Of a stretch of DNA of 64,000 bases, positions 15,582-24,887 are shown one piece after another. A program made the position numbers and the translations under genes. Every line of letters begins with the position of its first letter. The stretch's first letter is position 1. Where the stretch lies: the NCBI GenBank assembly GCA_963816155.1, contig CAWFJE010000009.1, positions 303,567 to 367,566 of the forward strand. Reading direction: 5' to 3'. A model generated the notes under the pieces. It did no database searches, was not told where the DNA came from, and saw nothing but the letters and a program-made list of their open reading frames with translations. The stretch is from JAXGXJ01 sp963816155. GTDB lineage: Bacteria; Actinomycetota; Thermoleophilia; RBG-16-64-13.

Positions 15582-16880
15582 TCAGTGCTGCTGTCCGACT
15601 CGCGTGCCCACCCCTTCGTACGTGAAGCCAAGGCTCAGTAGCGCGGGACCGTCCAGGGCGTTGCGGCCGTCGATGATGACGGGACGGGCCACGATCTTCT
15701 TGACCGCTTCCCAGTCCAAGGCTAGGAACTCGTCCCACTCGGTCACAAGTACGCATGCGTCGGCCCCTTCGAGGGCCTCCAGAGCCGAGTGCGCATAGGT
15801 GACCGTGGGCAGAAGCGTGCGGGTGTTCTCCACCGCGACGGGGTCGTATCCGACCACCGTGGCTCCCTCCGCAAGCAATCTGCTGGCCAGGACGATGGAA
15901 GATGCCTGGCGGATGTCGTCGGTGTTGGGCTTGAAGGCCAACCCTAAGAGGGCGATACGAGTGCCGCGAAGTTCGTCGCCCAGATGGCGCTTCAGCTTGC
16001 CGATGACCCTGCGCTTCTGCAGTTCGTTGACCTCGATCACCGCGCCCAGCAACTGGAAGTGGTACCCGCTGTTGCCCGCGATCTGCTTGAGAGCCGACAC
16101 ATCCTTGGGGAAACAGCTGCCCCCGAAGCCGATGCCGGCCTGAAGGAAGTGCGGCCCTATGCGGTGATCGAGACCCATGCCTTCGGCCACCACCCTGACA
16201 TCTGCGCCGGTGGTCTCACAGACGTTGGCGATCTCGTTGATGAAGCTGATCTTGGTGGCCAGGAAAGCATTCGAGGCATACTTGATCATCTCGGCCGAGG
16301 CCACGTCGGTCTTCAGAATCGGGCAGTCGATGCCGGTGTAGAGCGCCGCCACCCTGTCGCACACCTCCGCATCGCAGCTGCCGATGACGATACGGTCGGC
16401 GTTCATGAAGTCGGCGATGGCGCTGCCCTCACGGAGGAACTCGGGGTTCGACGCGTAGCGTATGTGTGCGTACCCCCGCTGCGCCAGCTCGGCTATGACA
16501 GAGGCCCCGGTGCCGACCGGGACGGTCGACTTGGTCACCAGGATGTGGGCCCCCCGGTCCGCGGGCAGGTTGTCCACCGCCAGCCAGATGCGCGAGAGGT
16601 CGGCGTCGCCCGAATAGGTGGCCGGGGTGTCGACGCAGAGGAAGATGAACTCGGCCTGATCACAGGCGCAGCCGGCGTCGGCGGTGAAGCTGATGCGCTC
16701 ACGGTTCTTGGCCATGAGTTCTGCTAGACCAGGCTCGTAGATGGGCACCTCACCCGCTTCGAGCGTGGCGACACGGTCGGGGTCGACGTCCATAGCCGCG
16801 ACTTCGTGGCCCAGTTCGGCCATGCACGCGGCCGTTACCAGACCGACGTATCCTGCACCCAGTACGGCTAGTCTGCTCAA
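15582..16880 (-). CDS. ugd: UDP-glucose 6-dehydrogenase
   Basis: A 432-aa NAD-dependent enzyme oxidising UDP-glucose to UDP-glucuronate for acidic surface glycans. The N-terminal Rossmann motif GAGYVGLVTAACMAELGH begins at residue 7; substrate residues include TKSTVPVGTG and NPEFLREGSA; catalytic Cys lies in GFGGSCFPKD; the C-terminal domain has GLAFKPNTDDIRQAS. Start TTG 16880 is chosen because GAGGAGG sits 6 nt upstream and it begins directly before the Rossmann fold; the same frame extends to 17216 but would overlap the divergent amidase gene. First gene of a string with two micro-proteins and the O-antigen-ligase-like protein. Confidence 0.93.
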   Translation of the reverse strand: MSRLAVLGAGYVGLVTAACMAELGHEVAAMDVDPDRVATLEAGEVPIYEPGLAELMAKNRERISFTADAGCACDQAEFIFLCVDTPATYSGDADLSRIWLAVDNLPADRGAHILVTKSTVPVGTGASVIAELAQRGYAHIRYASNPEFLREGSAIADFMNADRIVIGSCDAEVCDRVAALYTGIDCPILKTDVASAEMIKYASNAFLATKISFINEIANVCETTGADVRVVAEGMGLDHRIGPHFLQAGIGFGGSCFPKDVSALKQIAGNSGYHFQLLGAVIEVNELQKRRVIGKLKRHLGDELRGTRIALLGLAFKPNTDDIRQASSIVLASRLLAEGATVVGYDPVAVENTRTLLPTVTYAHSALEALEGADACVLVTEWDEFLALDWEAVKKIVARPVIIDGRNALDGPALLSLGFTYEGVGTRVGQQH

Positions 16881-17061
16881 CCCGGACCTCCTCGGGGCCG
16901 CCTGAAACGGAGAGCGCTCGAGAGCGCCCCTATCTGCCGGAGAATCATAGCAGGTGGTACCCCCACCTCGTTCTTCTCGGCGGTGTAGCTGTTGCCCTGC
17001 CCATCCACTGAGGGCTAAGCTTGAAGACGATATCGAACTTGGGAGAGCGAAGGACTGTGGA

Positions 17062-18384
17062 GTGAGAAAGCGGCTGTTCGGTTTGGCGTTTATTCTGGCC
17101 TTCCTGACGGCGACAGGTGTCGCTTCAGCTGGCCCCGCCTCGGTCGGCCCCTTGATCGTGATCGATCCGGGCCACAGTGGAGGAACGCTGCTGTCTATCG
17201 ACCCGCAGTGGAACATGTACGACTACGAGTACGACAACGGAGCCGAGAATCATGAGGTCTGGAATGTCTCTGTCAAGCTCAAAACGAAGTTGGAAGCGGC
17301 CGGCTATAGGGTCATCCTGACCAAGACCGGCCCTGATGACGTGGTCTCGAAGCGGGATCGCATCAATCTGGCGAACAAGAATGGGGCGGCTCTTCTTGTC
17401 ACCATCCACAGAGACGCTCACACGTTCGGCACTTGGGGCCACGTATACGTTCAGCGTGTGAACGACTGGCGAGCTGCTGTCGACGGGACGAAGAAGTACT
17501 TCACCCTCGCCGACGTGGCCGCAAAAAGCTCGACCATCGGCAACGCCATCTTGAGCGCTCGGCGGGCTATCGAAGGCACCTCTGTCACCGTGGCCGTGGA
17601 GAACTTCACGGGCAGGAGAGGGTACATACCGGGCGGGAATCTCGCCATCCTCCAGCTATGGGCCACCGTGCCCTCTTTGTTGATGGAGGCGGGCATCTGT
17701 GACACTGATGCCAAGCAGGAGAAGTATGCCCGGGGTATCTTCAACGGGATCAAGGCGGCTATTCCGTCGGACGGGAGCTGGACGGACATCTCCAGCCAAG
17801 CTTGGCTGAACTTGTACGGGGTCTCGTCCGCCCAGGTGAGACTGGTGGCCGACGGCTACTCCGACGGCTCCTTCAAACCCAGCAAGCCGGTGAACCGTGG
17901 CCAGTTCGCGAAGATGTCGGTGGACGGACTGGGCATCACCTTGGCCAATCCCTTGCCTACGACGCCCTCCTTCCCGGACGTGCCCGCCGGCAGCACCTTC
18001 TTCAAGTGGATCGAGACCGGTGTCGATCGGGGTCTGACAAGGGGCGTCGACGAGGACCACTACCTTCCCAGCGCGCCCATGCTCCGCCAGCAGGTCAACA
18101 CCATCCTGGGCCGCCACCTGGAGAAGACGGCCCTGAACGCAGCCGGTCACATCCAGGGAGACATTGGGCAATATGGCGACGTGGCCGAGTGGTACGTCGC
18201 TGAAGGCGTCGATACCCTCTCAACCTTCAGCGACGCGGATCAGATCGCCAAGGTCCACGAGCCCTACACCGCCTACCTCGCGTATCTGGGTGTCGTCAAG
18301 GGCAGCAGTGGCCGGCTCAGCCCCTCGAGCACTATCACGAGGGCTCAGGCCGCTGTGCTCATCGTGAGGGTGGGCAGGGAGTAA
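17062..18384 (+). CDS. N-acetylmuramoyl-L-alanine amidase with SLH domains
   Basis: A 440-aa exported wall hydrolase from GTG 17062 (AAGGA upstream). After a signal peptide (about 1-26, ending SAG), an Amidase_3 domain (about 30-235) shows zinc ligands in VIDPGHSGG, the Glu of NHEVWNVSV and His of VTIHRDAH, and catalytic Glu of LLMEAG. It cleaves the bond between muramic acid and the stem peptide. Three SLH modules (about 245-440) with GYSDGSFKPSKPVNRGQFAK and FPDVPAGS motifs should anchor it to wall polymer. Family zinc binding is established; its role in division or turnover is inference. It faces a second amidase gene convergently 28 bp downstream. Confidence 0.9.
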   Translation: MRKRLFGLAFILAFLTATGVASAGPASVGPLIVIDPGHSGGTLLSIDPQWNMYDYEYDNGAENHEVWNVSVKLKTKLEAAGYRVILTKTGPDDVVSKRDRINLANKNGAALLVTIHRDAHTFGTWGHVYVQRVNDWRAAVDGTKKYFTLADVAAKSSTIGNAILSARRAIEGTSVTVAVENFTGRRGYIPGGNLAILQLWATVPSLLMEAGICDTDAKQEKYARGIFNGIKAAIPSDGSWTDISSQAWLNLYGVSSAQVRLVADGYSDGSFKPSKPVNRGQFAKMSVDGLGITLANPLPTTPSFPDVPAGSTFFKWIETGVDRGLTRGVDEDHYLPSAPMLRQQVNTILGRHLEKTALNAAGHIQGDIGQYGDVAEWYVAEGVDTLSTFSDADQIAKVHEPYTAYLAYLGVVKGSSGRLSPSSTITRAQAAVLIVRVGRE

Positions 18385-18412
18385 GCTACGACCGCGCGAG
18401 ACCGCTCCGGCG

Positions 18413-19465
18413 TCATCCCCCGCTCAAGAAGTCCAGGATGGCCCGCGTGAGCGCCCCGACGATGGCGTCTCGATAGGACGGCGTGGCCAGAAGACGGTCT
18501 TCAGCCGGGTTGGTCATGAAGCCGATCTCGGGGATGATCGCCGGCACATCCGACCAGTTGAAGCCGGTCATGTCGGCGCGCGCGTCGATGCCGCGGTCCT
18601 TGGCTCCGGTGGCCGCTATCAGCTCCTTCTGCGCCAGAGCGGCGGCCTGCTGGGAGGGCGCGGCTATGTCGTCCGTCCAGCCCCTGACGACGGCCGGGTA
18701 GAGGACGTGGATGCCGGTGGTCGCGGGGTCGCTCGCCCCGTCGGCGTGCATGCGGATGAAAAGGTCGGCGTGGGCGTGGTTGGCGATCTCGGCCCGCTGG
18801 ATGTTGGACAGGTCGATGTCCTGCGAGGTGCGGGTCATGACCACCTCAACCCCGGCGGCGGCGAGGGCGTCGCGAAGCGCGAGAGAGACGGCGAGGTTCA
18901 GTTCGCTCTCCGGGATGCCCGTGGCTACCCCGGCGGTGCCGCTCGATGCCTTGGCCTTGGTTCGCGACGACCCGGGTCCGATGGGCTCGGGGTCGTAGTT
19001 GCCCTTGGCCTGATGCCCGGGGTCGATGACAACCACCTTGCCGGCCCAGGGAGGAGAGGTGGTCGTGGTGGCGATGCTGGTGGAGGATGACGTCGAAGAC
19101 GAAACCGACGACGCCGCGGCGCCTGCGGCCGTGCGGAGGGTGGTAGTGGTCGCCTGTAAGGTCGTGGTCGTTCCGGGTGCGACCGTCGTTTGTGGTCCGG
19201 AGTGAGTAGCGGGGGGTCCGGCGCCCGCCGCGGATTGGGTCGTATCAGCACGGCTCGACACGGTGCTCTCCGTTTCGTCGGCTCCCAACGACTTGGAGTC
19301 CGGCCACACAACGAGAACGACGACTACCGCCACCACGATCAGCAGCATACCAGCGGCTCCGGCCAGCAGCGCCAGTCGCCGGTGCCGCTCCCTGCTGGCA
19401 CGAGCGGCTGCGAAACGGCCTCCGAGATCCTCGGCGCCCTGTTCTTGTTCCGGGTGCTGCTCCAT
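18413..19465 (-). CDS. Membrane-anchored N-acetylmuramoyl-L-alanine amidase
   Basis: A 350-aa protein from ATG 19465. A short cytoplasmic N-terminus (MEQHPEQEQGAEDLGGRF) is followed by one membrane helix (about 32-54), a Thr/Ser/Ala-rich linker of about 85 residues with TTTT runs, then an Amidase_3 domain (about 142-350). Zinc site: VVVIDPGHQ, the Glu of IPESELNLAV, His of FIRMHADG; catalytic Glu in IIPEIGFMTNP. It differs from its convergent neighbour in being membrane-tethered rather than SLH-anchored, giving two amidases at different depths of the envelope. Sequence upstream of Met1 in the same frame overlaps the LOG-like gene and is not used. Confidence 0.9.
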   Translation of the reverse strand: MEQHPEQEQGAEDLGGRFAAARASRERHRRLALLAGAAGMLLIVVAVVVVLVVWPDSKSLGADETESTVSSRADTTQSAAGAGPPATHSGPQTTVAPGTTTTLQATTTTLRTAAGAAASSVSSSTSSSTSIATTTTSPPWAGKVVVIDPGHQAKGNYDPEPIGPGSSRTKAKASSGTAGVATGIPESELNLAVSLALRDALAAAGVEVVMTRTSQDIDLSNIQRAEIANHAHADLFIRMHADGASDPATTGIHVLYPAVVRGWTDDIAAPSQQAAALAQKELIAATGAKDRGIDARADMTGFNWSDVPAIIPEIGFMTNPAEDRLLATPSYRDAIVGALTRAILDFLSGG

Positions 19466-19496
19466 CACGGAGACGAGGTGGAGAATGGTATGACCA

Positions 19497-20144
19497 TCAG
19501 CGTTCTGAAGGTGGGACCGGCCGCGAGGATCCGAGCGCCTCGAACGCGAGGCGCACCGCGTCCTCGGGTGTGGAGGCGTGTAGTAGGGGGGCATCCGCTG
19601 AGTGGTGGCCCTCGCCCGACTCGATCGCGCGTTCCAGTCGCCATCCGTGAAGGATGACCACGGGGCGCCCGATCTTGGCGGCCAGCCCGATCTCGGAGAG
19701 GGTGCCGTAGCTTCCTCCCACAGCTACGATGGCATCGCCGGTGCTGACGACCACCAGGTTGCGGGCCTCGCCCAAGCCGGTGGTCACGGCGAGGTCGATG
19801 TACGGGTTGGCTAAGGAGCGGTCGTGGCCGGGCAAGATGCCGATGGTGGTCCCCCCGCCCTCCTTCGCCCCGCGGGCCGCGGCCTCCATGACTCCCCCGA
19901 GACCTCCGCAGACGAGCACGGCCCCGCGGTCTGCGATAAGGCGCCCGACCTCTCGGGCCTCGCGATACTCATTGGCCGAACAGCGGCCCGCTCCGATGAC
20001 CGCGATGTGGCGGACCCGCGAACCGGGGTCGACGGTGGGCGCTCCGTGTAGGGGCTCGTCGGTAGGCTCCACGCCGGGTTCCGGGGTGGGCTGCGAAGAG
20101 GGCTCAATGACCGGCTCCAATGAGGGATCCATGCCTTCTAGCAT
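19497..20144 (-). CDS. LOG/TIGR00725-family nucleotide-binding protein
   Basis: A 215-aa protein of the Rossmann-like family that includes LOG phosphoribohydrolases and molybdenum-cofactor carrier proteins. Conserved glycine-rich motifs are GGLGGVMEAAARGA and AVGGSYGTLSEI. The canonical LOG PGGxGTxxE catalytic motif appears in modified form, so nucleoside monophosphate hydrolysis is uncertain. The first ~45 residues are a Pro/Glu/Thr-rich extension with no counterpart in the family; Met5 or a later start is possible. Its ATG overlaps the helicase stop by 7 bp, so the two are probably translationally coupled. Confidence 0.75.
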   Translation of the reverse strand: MLEGMDPSLEPVIEPSSQPTPEPGVEPTDEPLHGAPTVDPGSRVRHIAVIGAGRCSANEYREAREVGRLIADRGAVLVCGGLGGVMEAAARGAKEGGGTTIGILPGHDRSLANPYIDLAVTTGLGEARNLVVVSTGDAIVAVGGSYGTLSEIGLAAKIGRPVVILHGWRLERAIESGEGHHSADAPLLHASTPEDAVRLAFEALGSSRPVPPSER

Positions 20145-22417
20145 AGCATCGCCTCCAGGAGGCTCCGGGCCAACTCCTTGTCGAGCGGGTCGTTCAGATT
20201 GCCGCATTTGGGGGATTGGATGCACGATGGACACCCCGCCTCGCACGGACAGTCGCGGACGAGGGCATGAGCGTCGCGGGCCCACTCAGAGAAGCGTTCG
20301 AAGCCCTGACGGGAGATACCCACCCCTCCGGCGTGGCCGTCGTATACAAAGATGGTGGGCCGCTCCGTCTGCGGATGCACCGGGGTAGACAGGCCCCCGA
20401 TGTCCCAGCGGTCGCACATGGCATACAGGGGTAGGAGGGCGATGAGCGCGTGCTCGATGGCGTGGATGGCCCCGGGCAGGCGGAGGATCTGCTTCTCGTC
20501 AGGCAGCAGCTCCGGTGGCAGGGTGAACCACATGCTCTCGGTCACGAACTCCTGCGTGGGCATGTCGAGTTCCTCGGTCCCCAGCACCTCCTCGCTGCCC
20601 AGCCTCTTCTTCTGGAAGCCGACCACCCGGCTCGTGACCACGATCTCGCCCAGGTGCAGGGTGAGGGAGCCGCAGTCGACCCGCATGTCTTCGCGCACGA
20701 TACGCGTGTCGCTCTCCCGCCGGGCCTGGGTGTGGTAGGTATCCCAGAAGGGTCGGACCAGCGCAAGACGTCCATCGAGATCGAGATCCGTCACCAGATA
20801 CGTGTCGCCCATGTGCAGGTAGACCGCGCCCGGATGAAGAGCTGAGAAGGCCGTTTCTGCCCCCTCGGTGCCGATGATGTCTCCCGTGTCTCCCTCGACG
20901 ATGGTGAACTGCTCCCCTGCGGTCGAGCGCAGACCGATGGCTCCCGCGGGGAAGTTCGACCCTGAGTAGTACCAGGCGCCTGCTTTGGGACGGAGGAAGC
21001 CATCCGCGGCTCCCCTTTCCAAGGCCGATTCGAGGCCCGGTCCGAAGAAGAGGGCATCATCGGACAGGAGTGGTCCCTCGTAGGCCGCCGCCGCCAGATG
21101 CCGTTGATGGATGAACGGATTGGCGAAGTCGACCGTGGCCGCCTCCACGTCGCGGGTGAGTAGTTCGTCCGGGTTGTTCACGAAGAACTGCTCGAGCGCG
21201 TCGTTGCCGGCGATGAAGATCCCCAGGCTGCGGCCCTTGCCTCGCCCTGCCCGCCCCCACTGCTGCCAGAGGCTGGCCATGGTGCCTGGGTAGCCCACGG
21301 TCATGGCCGCATCGAGTGCGCCGATGTCGATGCCCAGTTCCAGAGCGCTGGTGCTGACCACGGCGAGCAGGCGTCCACTGAAGAGCATCTCTTCGATGGA
21401 GCGGCGCTGCTCGGGGGTGTAGCCGGCCCGATAGGGTGACAGGCGCTCCGCGAGAGCCCGGTCGCCCTCCTTGAGCCGGTCGGCGGTCTGCTGATAGATG
21501 AGCTCGGCGGTGCGTCGGGACTTGGTGAAACAGATGGAGCGGACGCCGTTTCGCATGAGTTCGGCAAGGAGGTCGGCGGCCTCGGCGGTGGGGCTGCGGC
21601 GCAGGTTGAGCTCCTCCTGGGTGAGGGGTGGCTGCCAGAATACGATCTGGCGCGCGCCCGTGGGCGCGCCGTCACCGCTGATGTGGTCCACGTCCAGGCC
21701 GGTGAGGTGGGCGGCGTGCTCGGCCGCGTTCCGGATAGTGGCGGAGGCGAGGATGAACTGAGGATCGGCCCCGTAGAAGGACGCCACCCTGCGTAGCCGC
21801 CGCAACACGTTGGCCACGTTGCTCCCGAAGACGCCCCTGTACGTGTGGGCCTCATCGATGACCACATACCTGAGGTTGTAGAGGAAGTCATCCCACCGCT
21901 CATGACGGGGAAGGATGCCCACGTTGATCATGTCGGGGTTGGTGAGGAGTACGCGGGCCTTCTGTCGGGCGGCCTGGCGCGCAGCAGTGGGGGTGTCGCC
22001 GTCGTAGGTCGCAACCTCCACCTGCTTGCCCGCCAACATGCGGATGCGGCGCAGTTGGTCCTGGGCCAAGGCCTTGGTGGGGTACAGGTAGATGGCCCTG
22101 GCATGCGGATCACGGAGGAGTCCGTCGAGGACGGGCAGGTTGAAGCACAGGCTCTTGCCGGAGGCGGTCCCCGTGGTCACCATGAAGTTACGGCCTGCGC
22201 GACCGGACTCCCAGCACTCGGCCTGATGGGTCCACAGCGTGGAGATGCCCCCCGCGGCGAGAGCGTCGGCGAGCTGGAGGTGCAGGTCCCTGGGCATCTC
22301 GGCCACCCGTCCGGGGCGCGCGGGGAGGACGGTGCGGGCCGCGACTTGGATGAAGCGGTCGGGACTCAGTAGTTCGAACAAGTCTGGTCTCACGCGGGCC
22401 TGCTTGAATAGCATCAT
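20138..22417 (-). CDS. DEAD/DEAH-box helicase with DUF1998 zinc domain (Hrq1/MrfA-like)
   Basis: A 759-aa superfamily-2 helicase. Motif I TTGTASGKS, motif II DEAH (VIDEAHTYRG), motif III ASAT and motif VI QQWGRAGRG are all visible in residues 60-400. A C-terminal DUF1998 domain has a Cys cluster, CPCEAGCPSC followed seven residues later by Cys (near residue 735), expected to bind zinc. Relatives (yeast Hrq1, Bacillus MrfA) unwind 3'-tailed DNA and help repair mitomycin-type crosslinks. No clear ribosome binding site precedes ATG 22417. It overlaps the LOG-like gene downstream; the functional link is unclear. Confidence 0.9.
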   Translation of the reverse strand: MMLFKQARVRPDLFELLSPDRFIQVAARTVLPARPGRVAEMPRDLHLQLADALAAGGISTLWTHQAECWESGRAGRNFMVTTGTASGKSLCFNLPVLDGLLRDPHARAIYLYPTKALAQDQLRRIRMLAGKQVEVATYDGDTPTAARQAARQKARVLLTNPDMINVGILPRHERWDDFLYNLRYVVIDEAHTYRGVFGSNVANVLRRLRRVASFYGADPQFILASATIRNAAEHAAHLTGLDVDHISGDGAPTGARQIVFWQPPLTQEELNLRRSPTAEAADLLAELMRNGVRSICFTKSRRTAELIYQQTADRLKEGDRALAERLSPYRAGYTPEQRRSIEEMLFSGRLLAVVSTSALELGIDIGALDAAMTVGYPGTMASLWQQWGRAGRGKGRSLGIFIAGNDALEQFFVNNPDELLTRDVEAATVDFANPFIHQRHLAAAAYEGPLLSDDALFFGPGLESALERGAADGFLRPKAGAWYYSGSNFPAGAIGLRSTAGEQFTIVEGDTGDIIGTEGAETAFSALHPGAVYLHMGDTYLVTDLDLDGRLALVRPFWDTYHTQARRESDTRIVREDMRVDCGSLTLHLGEIVVTSRVVGFQKKRLGSEEVLGTEELDMPTQEFVTESMWFTLPPELLPDEKQILRLPGAIHAIEHALIALLPLYAMCDRWDIGGLSTPVHPQTERPTIFVYDGHAGGVGISRQGFERFSEWARDAHALVRDCPCEAGCPSCIQSPKCGNLNDPLDKELARSLLEAMLC

Positions 22418-22656
22418 GCTCGATCACACATCGTGCCCCTCCGGTGCCCGCTCAGCCGTACGTGCGGCGGACAGTAGCGTCGGGCGACGGTCGTCGCCAT
22501 GCGACTAAAGACCTACGACGGTGCGCTCGAAGGCGCGCTCCTATGATAGCCCAGTGGCCGCAGCAGCCGCCCCGGCGGCAGGTGCGTCGACGCCCAGGTG
22601 CGGAGCCGTGACCGGACGGTCCAGGGCTCGGTCCGCCTGTCAGGTGGAGAGCGTCG

Positions 22657-23538
22657 TCAGTCCGTGCTGCCGCCGCGCCTGAGGGTGATCTCCACGATCT
22701 GCGGCGGGGCGAAGAAGCGTACGGGCGGGACTATGCTGCTACCGATACCGTTCGAAACGATGACCGTGGTCGTGCCGTTCTCCACCACACCGGTCCGGTA
22801 CTTCTGCCCGTAGTCGGACGGCAGGTAGGGGGCGTAGCGCCCGAACAAGGTGATCTGCCCGCCGTGCGTGTGGCCCGACAGCACCAGGTCGACCTCATCG
22901 GCTGGAAGGTCTTCGGCATAGTCGGGGTTGTGGGACAGGAGAAGCACGAAGCCGTCTGCAGTCGTGCCTTCAAGGGTCGGCCCCACATCTGGAGCCGCCT
23001 CCTGATAGTCACTCACGCCCCCAAGCCGTATGCGGTCCCCATCCTTCTCCAGCCAGACTCCGCGGTCATCCAGCGGTTCGATACCCGACGCCTCGATGGC
23101 TTTGAGGGCCAGTGCGGGGTCCTTCTCATCGTTCCCGTCCCCGCGCTGGGGTTCCCCATAGTCGTGATTGCCGAGCACGGCGAAGCGCCATGTCGCGTCC
23201 AGCTTGGCGAGTTCAGAGAAGCAGGAGTCCTCGTAGTCCGTATTGCCATAGACGTAGTCCCCACCCAGAAGCACGAGGTCGGGTGCGAGGGCGTTGGCCC
23301 GTTCCACGATGCGGCCCACACGCTTCTGGCTGAAGAAGGGGCCGCGGTGGATGTCGGTGAGAAGGACAATGCGCATGCCGTCGAAGGCTGGGGGGATGTC
23401 CGGGCTCGTGTAGGTGTACTGCTTCAGTTCGACGCGTGCCGACCCGATCAGGCCGTATGCAAGCAGGCCCGCGCATATTACGAAGGCCGCGATCGCTATC
23501 AGCCAGATCCTCGCCGGCCGTCTTCTGAGGCGTGGCAT
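22657..23538 (-). CDS. Membrane-anchored calcineurin-like metallophosphoesterase
   Basis: A 293-aa protein from ATG 23538 (AGGAG 8 nt upstream). A basic N-terminus and one helix (about 11-33) anchor it in the membrane. The catalytic domain shows the full metal-binding set: LTDIHRG, LGGDYVYG, LGNHDYG, LSHNPD and SGHTHGGQ. This matches the YkuE/YaeI group, which removes phosphate from lipid or wall substrates. The DxH and GNHD ligands are intact, so activity is expected; the substrate is not predictable. It lies downstream of asd, separated by a hairpin terminator. Confidence 0.88.
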   Translation of the reverse strand: MPRLRRRPARIWLIAIAAFVICAGLLAYGLIGSARVELKQYTYTSPDIPPAFDGMRIVLLTDIHRGPFFSQKRVGRIVERANALAPDLVLLGGDYVYGNTDYEDSCFSELAKLDATWRFAVLGNHDYGEPQRGDGNDEKDPALALKAIEASGIEPLDDRGVWLEKDGDRIRLGGVSDYQEAAPDVGPTLEGTTADGFVLLLSHNPDYAEDLPADEVDLVLSGHTHGGQITLFGRYAPYLPSDYGQKYRTGVVENGTTTVIVSNGIGSSIVPPVRFFAPPQIVEITLRRGGSTD

Positions 23539-23589
23539 CGATCTTCTCCTCGGGGACTCTGCGGAGTATCCAGATTCCGCGGAGTTTCG

Positions 23590-23611
23590 AGCCCGGCCTT
23601 TCGGCCGGGCT
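23590..23611 (-). terminator. Hairpin terminator after asd
   Basis: Perfect 9-bp arms AGCCCGGCC/GGCCGGGCT with a 4-nt loop, starting 10 bp past the asd stop on the minus strand. No strong U-tract follows. Confidence 0.6.
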
Positions 23612-23620
23612 CCGGTCCCG

Positions 23621-24646
23621 TCAGGGGACGCGGATGAGGTCCCTCTCCAAGAGTAGTTCGCCGATCTGCACCGCGTTGAGAGCCGCACCCTTGCGCAGAT
23701 TGTCGGCGACCACCCACACGTTCAGGCCGTTCTCCACAGTGGGATCGCGGCGGATACGGCCCACGTAGGTGGCGTCCTCGCCCGAGGTGACGATGGGCAT
23801 GGGATACGCGCGCTCGCCGGGGTCGTCCACCACCAGCACGCCGGGAGCCGCGGCCAGCAGCGCACGGGCCTGCTCGGGGGTAATGGGTCGGGCGAACTCC
23901 AGGTTGACGGACTCGGAGTGGCTGTTGCGCACGGGCACGCGGATGCAGGTGGCGGTCACCGCGATGCTGGGGTCACCCATGATCTTCTTGGTCTCGTCCA
24001 CCATCTTCTGCTCTTCCTTGGTGGAGCCGTCCGGAAGGAAGACGTCGATCTGCGGGAGGCAGTTGAAGGCGATCTGATACGGGTAGACCTCCACGGTGGG
24101 ACCTTCCCCGGCCAGGATCTGCCCGGATTGGCGCACCAGTTCGTCGATGGCTTCGGCTCCGGTCCCGGACACGGCCTGATAGGTGGAAACGACCACCCTG
24201 GTGATGCGCGCCTCATCGTGAAGAGGCTTCATGACCACGACCATCTGGATGGTGGAGCAGTTGGGGTTGGCGATGATGCCTTTGTGCCAGTCGACGTCGT
24301 AAGGGTTGACCTCGGGTACGACCAGAGGAACGCCCGGGTCCATGCGCCATGCGGAGGAGTTGTCGATGACCACGCAGCCGGCGTCGCGCGCGACAGGGGC
24401 GTAGTCGAGCGAGGTCTGGCCTCCGGCGGAGAACAGGGCCAGGTCAACGCCCTTGAAGCTCTCGGCGGTGAGTTCCCGGCAGGTCACGGTCTCCCCGCAG
24501 AAGTCGAACTGTTTACCCTCCGACCTGGCTGAGGCCAGGGGGACAAGTTCAGACACCGGGAACGTGCGCTCAGCCAGGATGCTCCTCATGGCCATGCCCA
24601 CCGCTCCCGTTGCTCCCACGACCGCGACTCTGTATTCTTTGCTCAC
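23621..24646 (-). CDS. asd: Aspartate-semialdehyde dehydrogenase
   Basis: A 341-aa enzyme reducing aspartyl phosphate to aspartate semialdehyde with NADPH, the branch point to lysine/diaminopimelate, threonine and methionine. It has NADP motif GATGAVGMAM near the N-terminus, active-site Cys in IIANPNCSTIQ, and substrate region YQAVSGTGAEA. Length is standard. Aspartokinase, usually its partner, lies 7 kb away at 31.7-33.0 kb on the same strand, so the two are not one operon here. GAGGAAC precedes the ATG. A divergent promoter region of about 240 bp separates it from the binding-protein gene. Confidence 0.95.
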   Translation of the reverse strand: MSKEYRVAVVGATGAVGMAMRSILAERTFPVSELVPLASARSEGKQFDFCGETVTCRELTAESFKGVDLALFSAGGQTSLDYAPVARDAGCVVIDNSSAWRMDPGVPLVVPEVNPYDVDWHKGIIANPNCSTIQMVVVMKPLHDEARITRVVVSTYQAVSGTGAEAIDELVRQSGQILAGEGPTVEVYPYQIAFNCLPQIDVFLPDGSTKEEQKMVDETKKIMGDPSIAVTATCIRVPVRNSHSESVNLEFARPITPEQARALLAAAPGVLVVDDPGERAYPMPIVTSGEDATYVGRIRRDPTVENGLNVWVVADNLRKGAALNAVQIGELLLERDLIRVP

Positions 24647-24754
24647 TGTTCCTCCTTGCCCAACGTTTGGCGCGGGAATTCTAGCATTCGGCGGGCCGGA
24701 GGATCGCGCAAGGGACGTCTCAGTGCTGCGGGTTCGAGCGAGGGCGCGCGCCCG

Positions 24755-24773
24755 AGTTTCAGCAGACGAAACT
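24755..24773. promoter_or_regulatory. Inverted repeat in the asd/binding-protein divergent region
   Basis: AGTTTC (24755-24760) and GAAACT (24768-24773) around a 7-nt spacer, a size suitable for a dimeric regulator, between two divergent starts. No regulator is identified. Confidence 0.35.
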
Positions 24774-24887
24774 ACTTTCCGACAGACGGTATGAGCCCAT
24801 GCCGCTGGGTGGATTGCGTTGCCTTCTCAGAGGTCGTATGTTTGGATGAACGTGCAACTATTTGCCCAGATCATGGGAGGGGACCTA

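Noticed and set aside
15582..17216. 544-aa version of UDP-glucose dehydrogenase starting at 17216
   Set aside because: The extra 112 residues are unlike the family, overlap the divergent amidase gene and bypass the GAGGAGG-TTG start at 16880.
22418..22656. Small RNA or gene between the helicase and the metallophosphoesterase
   Set aside because: Only scattered short dyads and no start codon with a ribosome binding site; nothing supportable.
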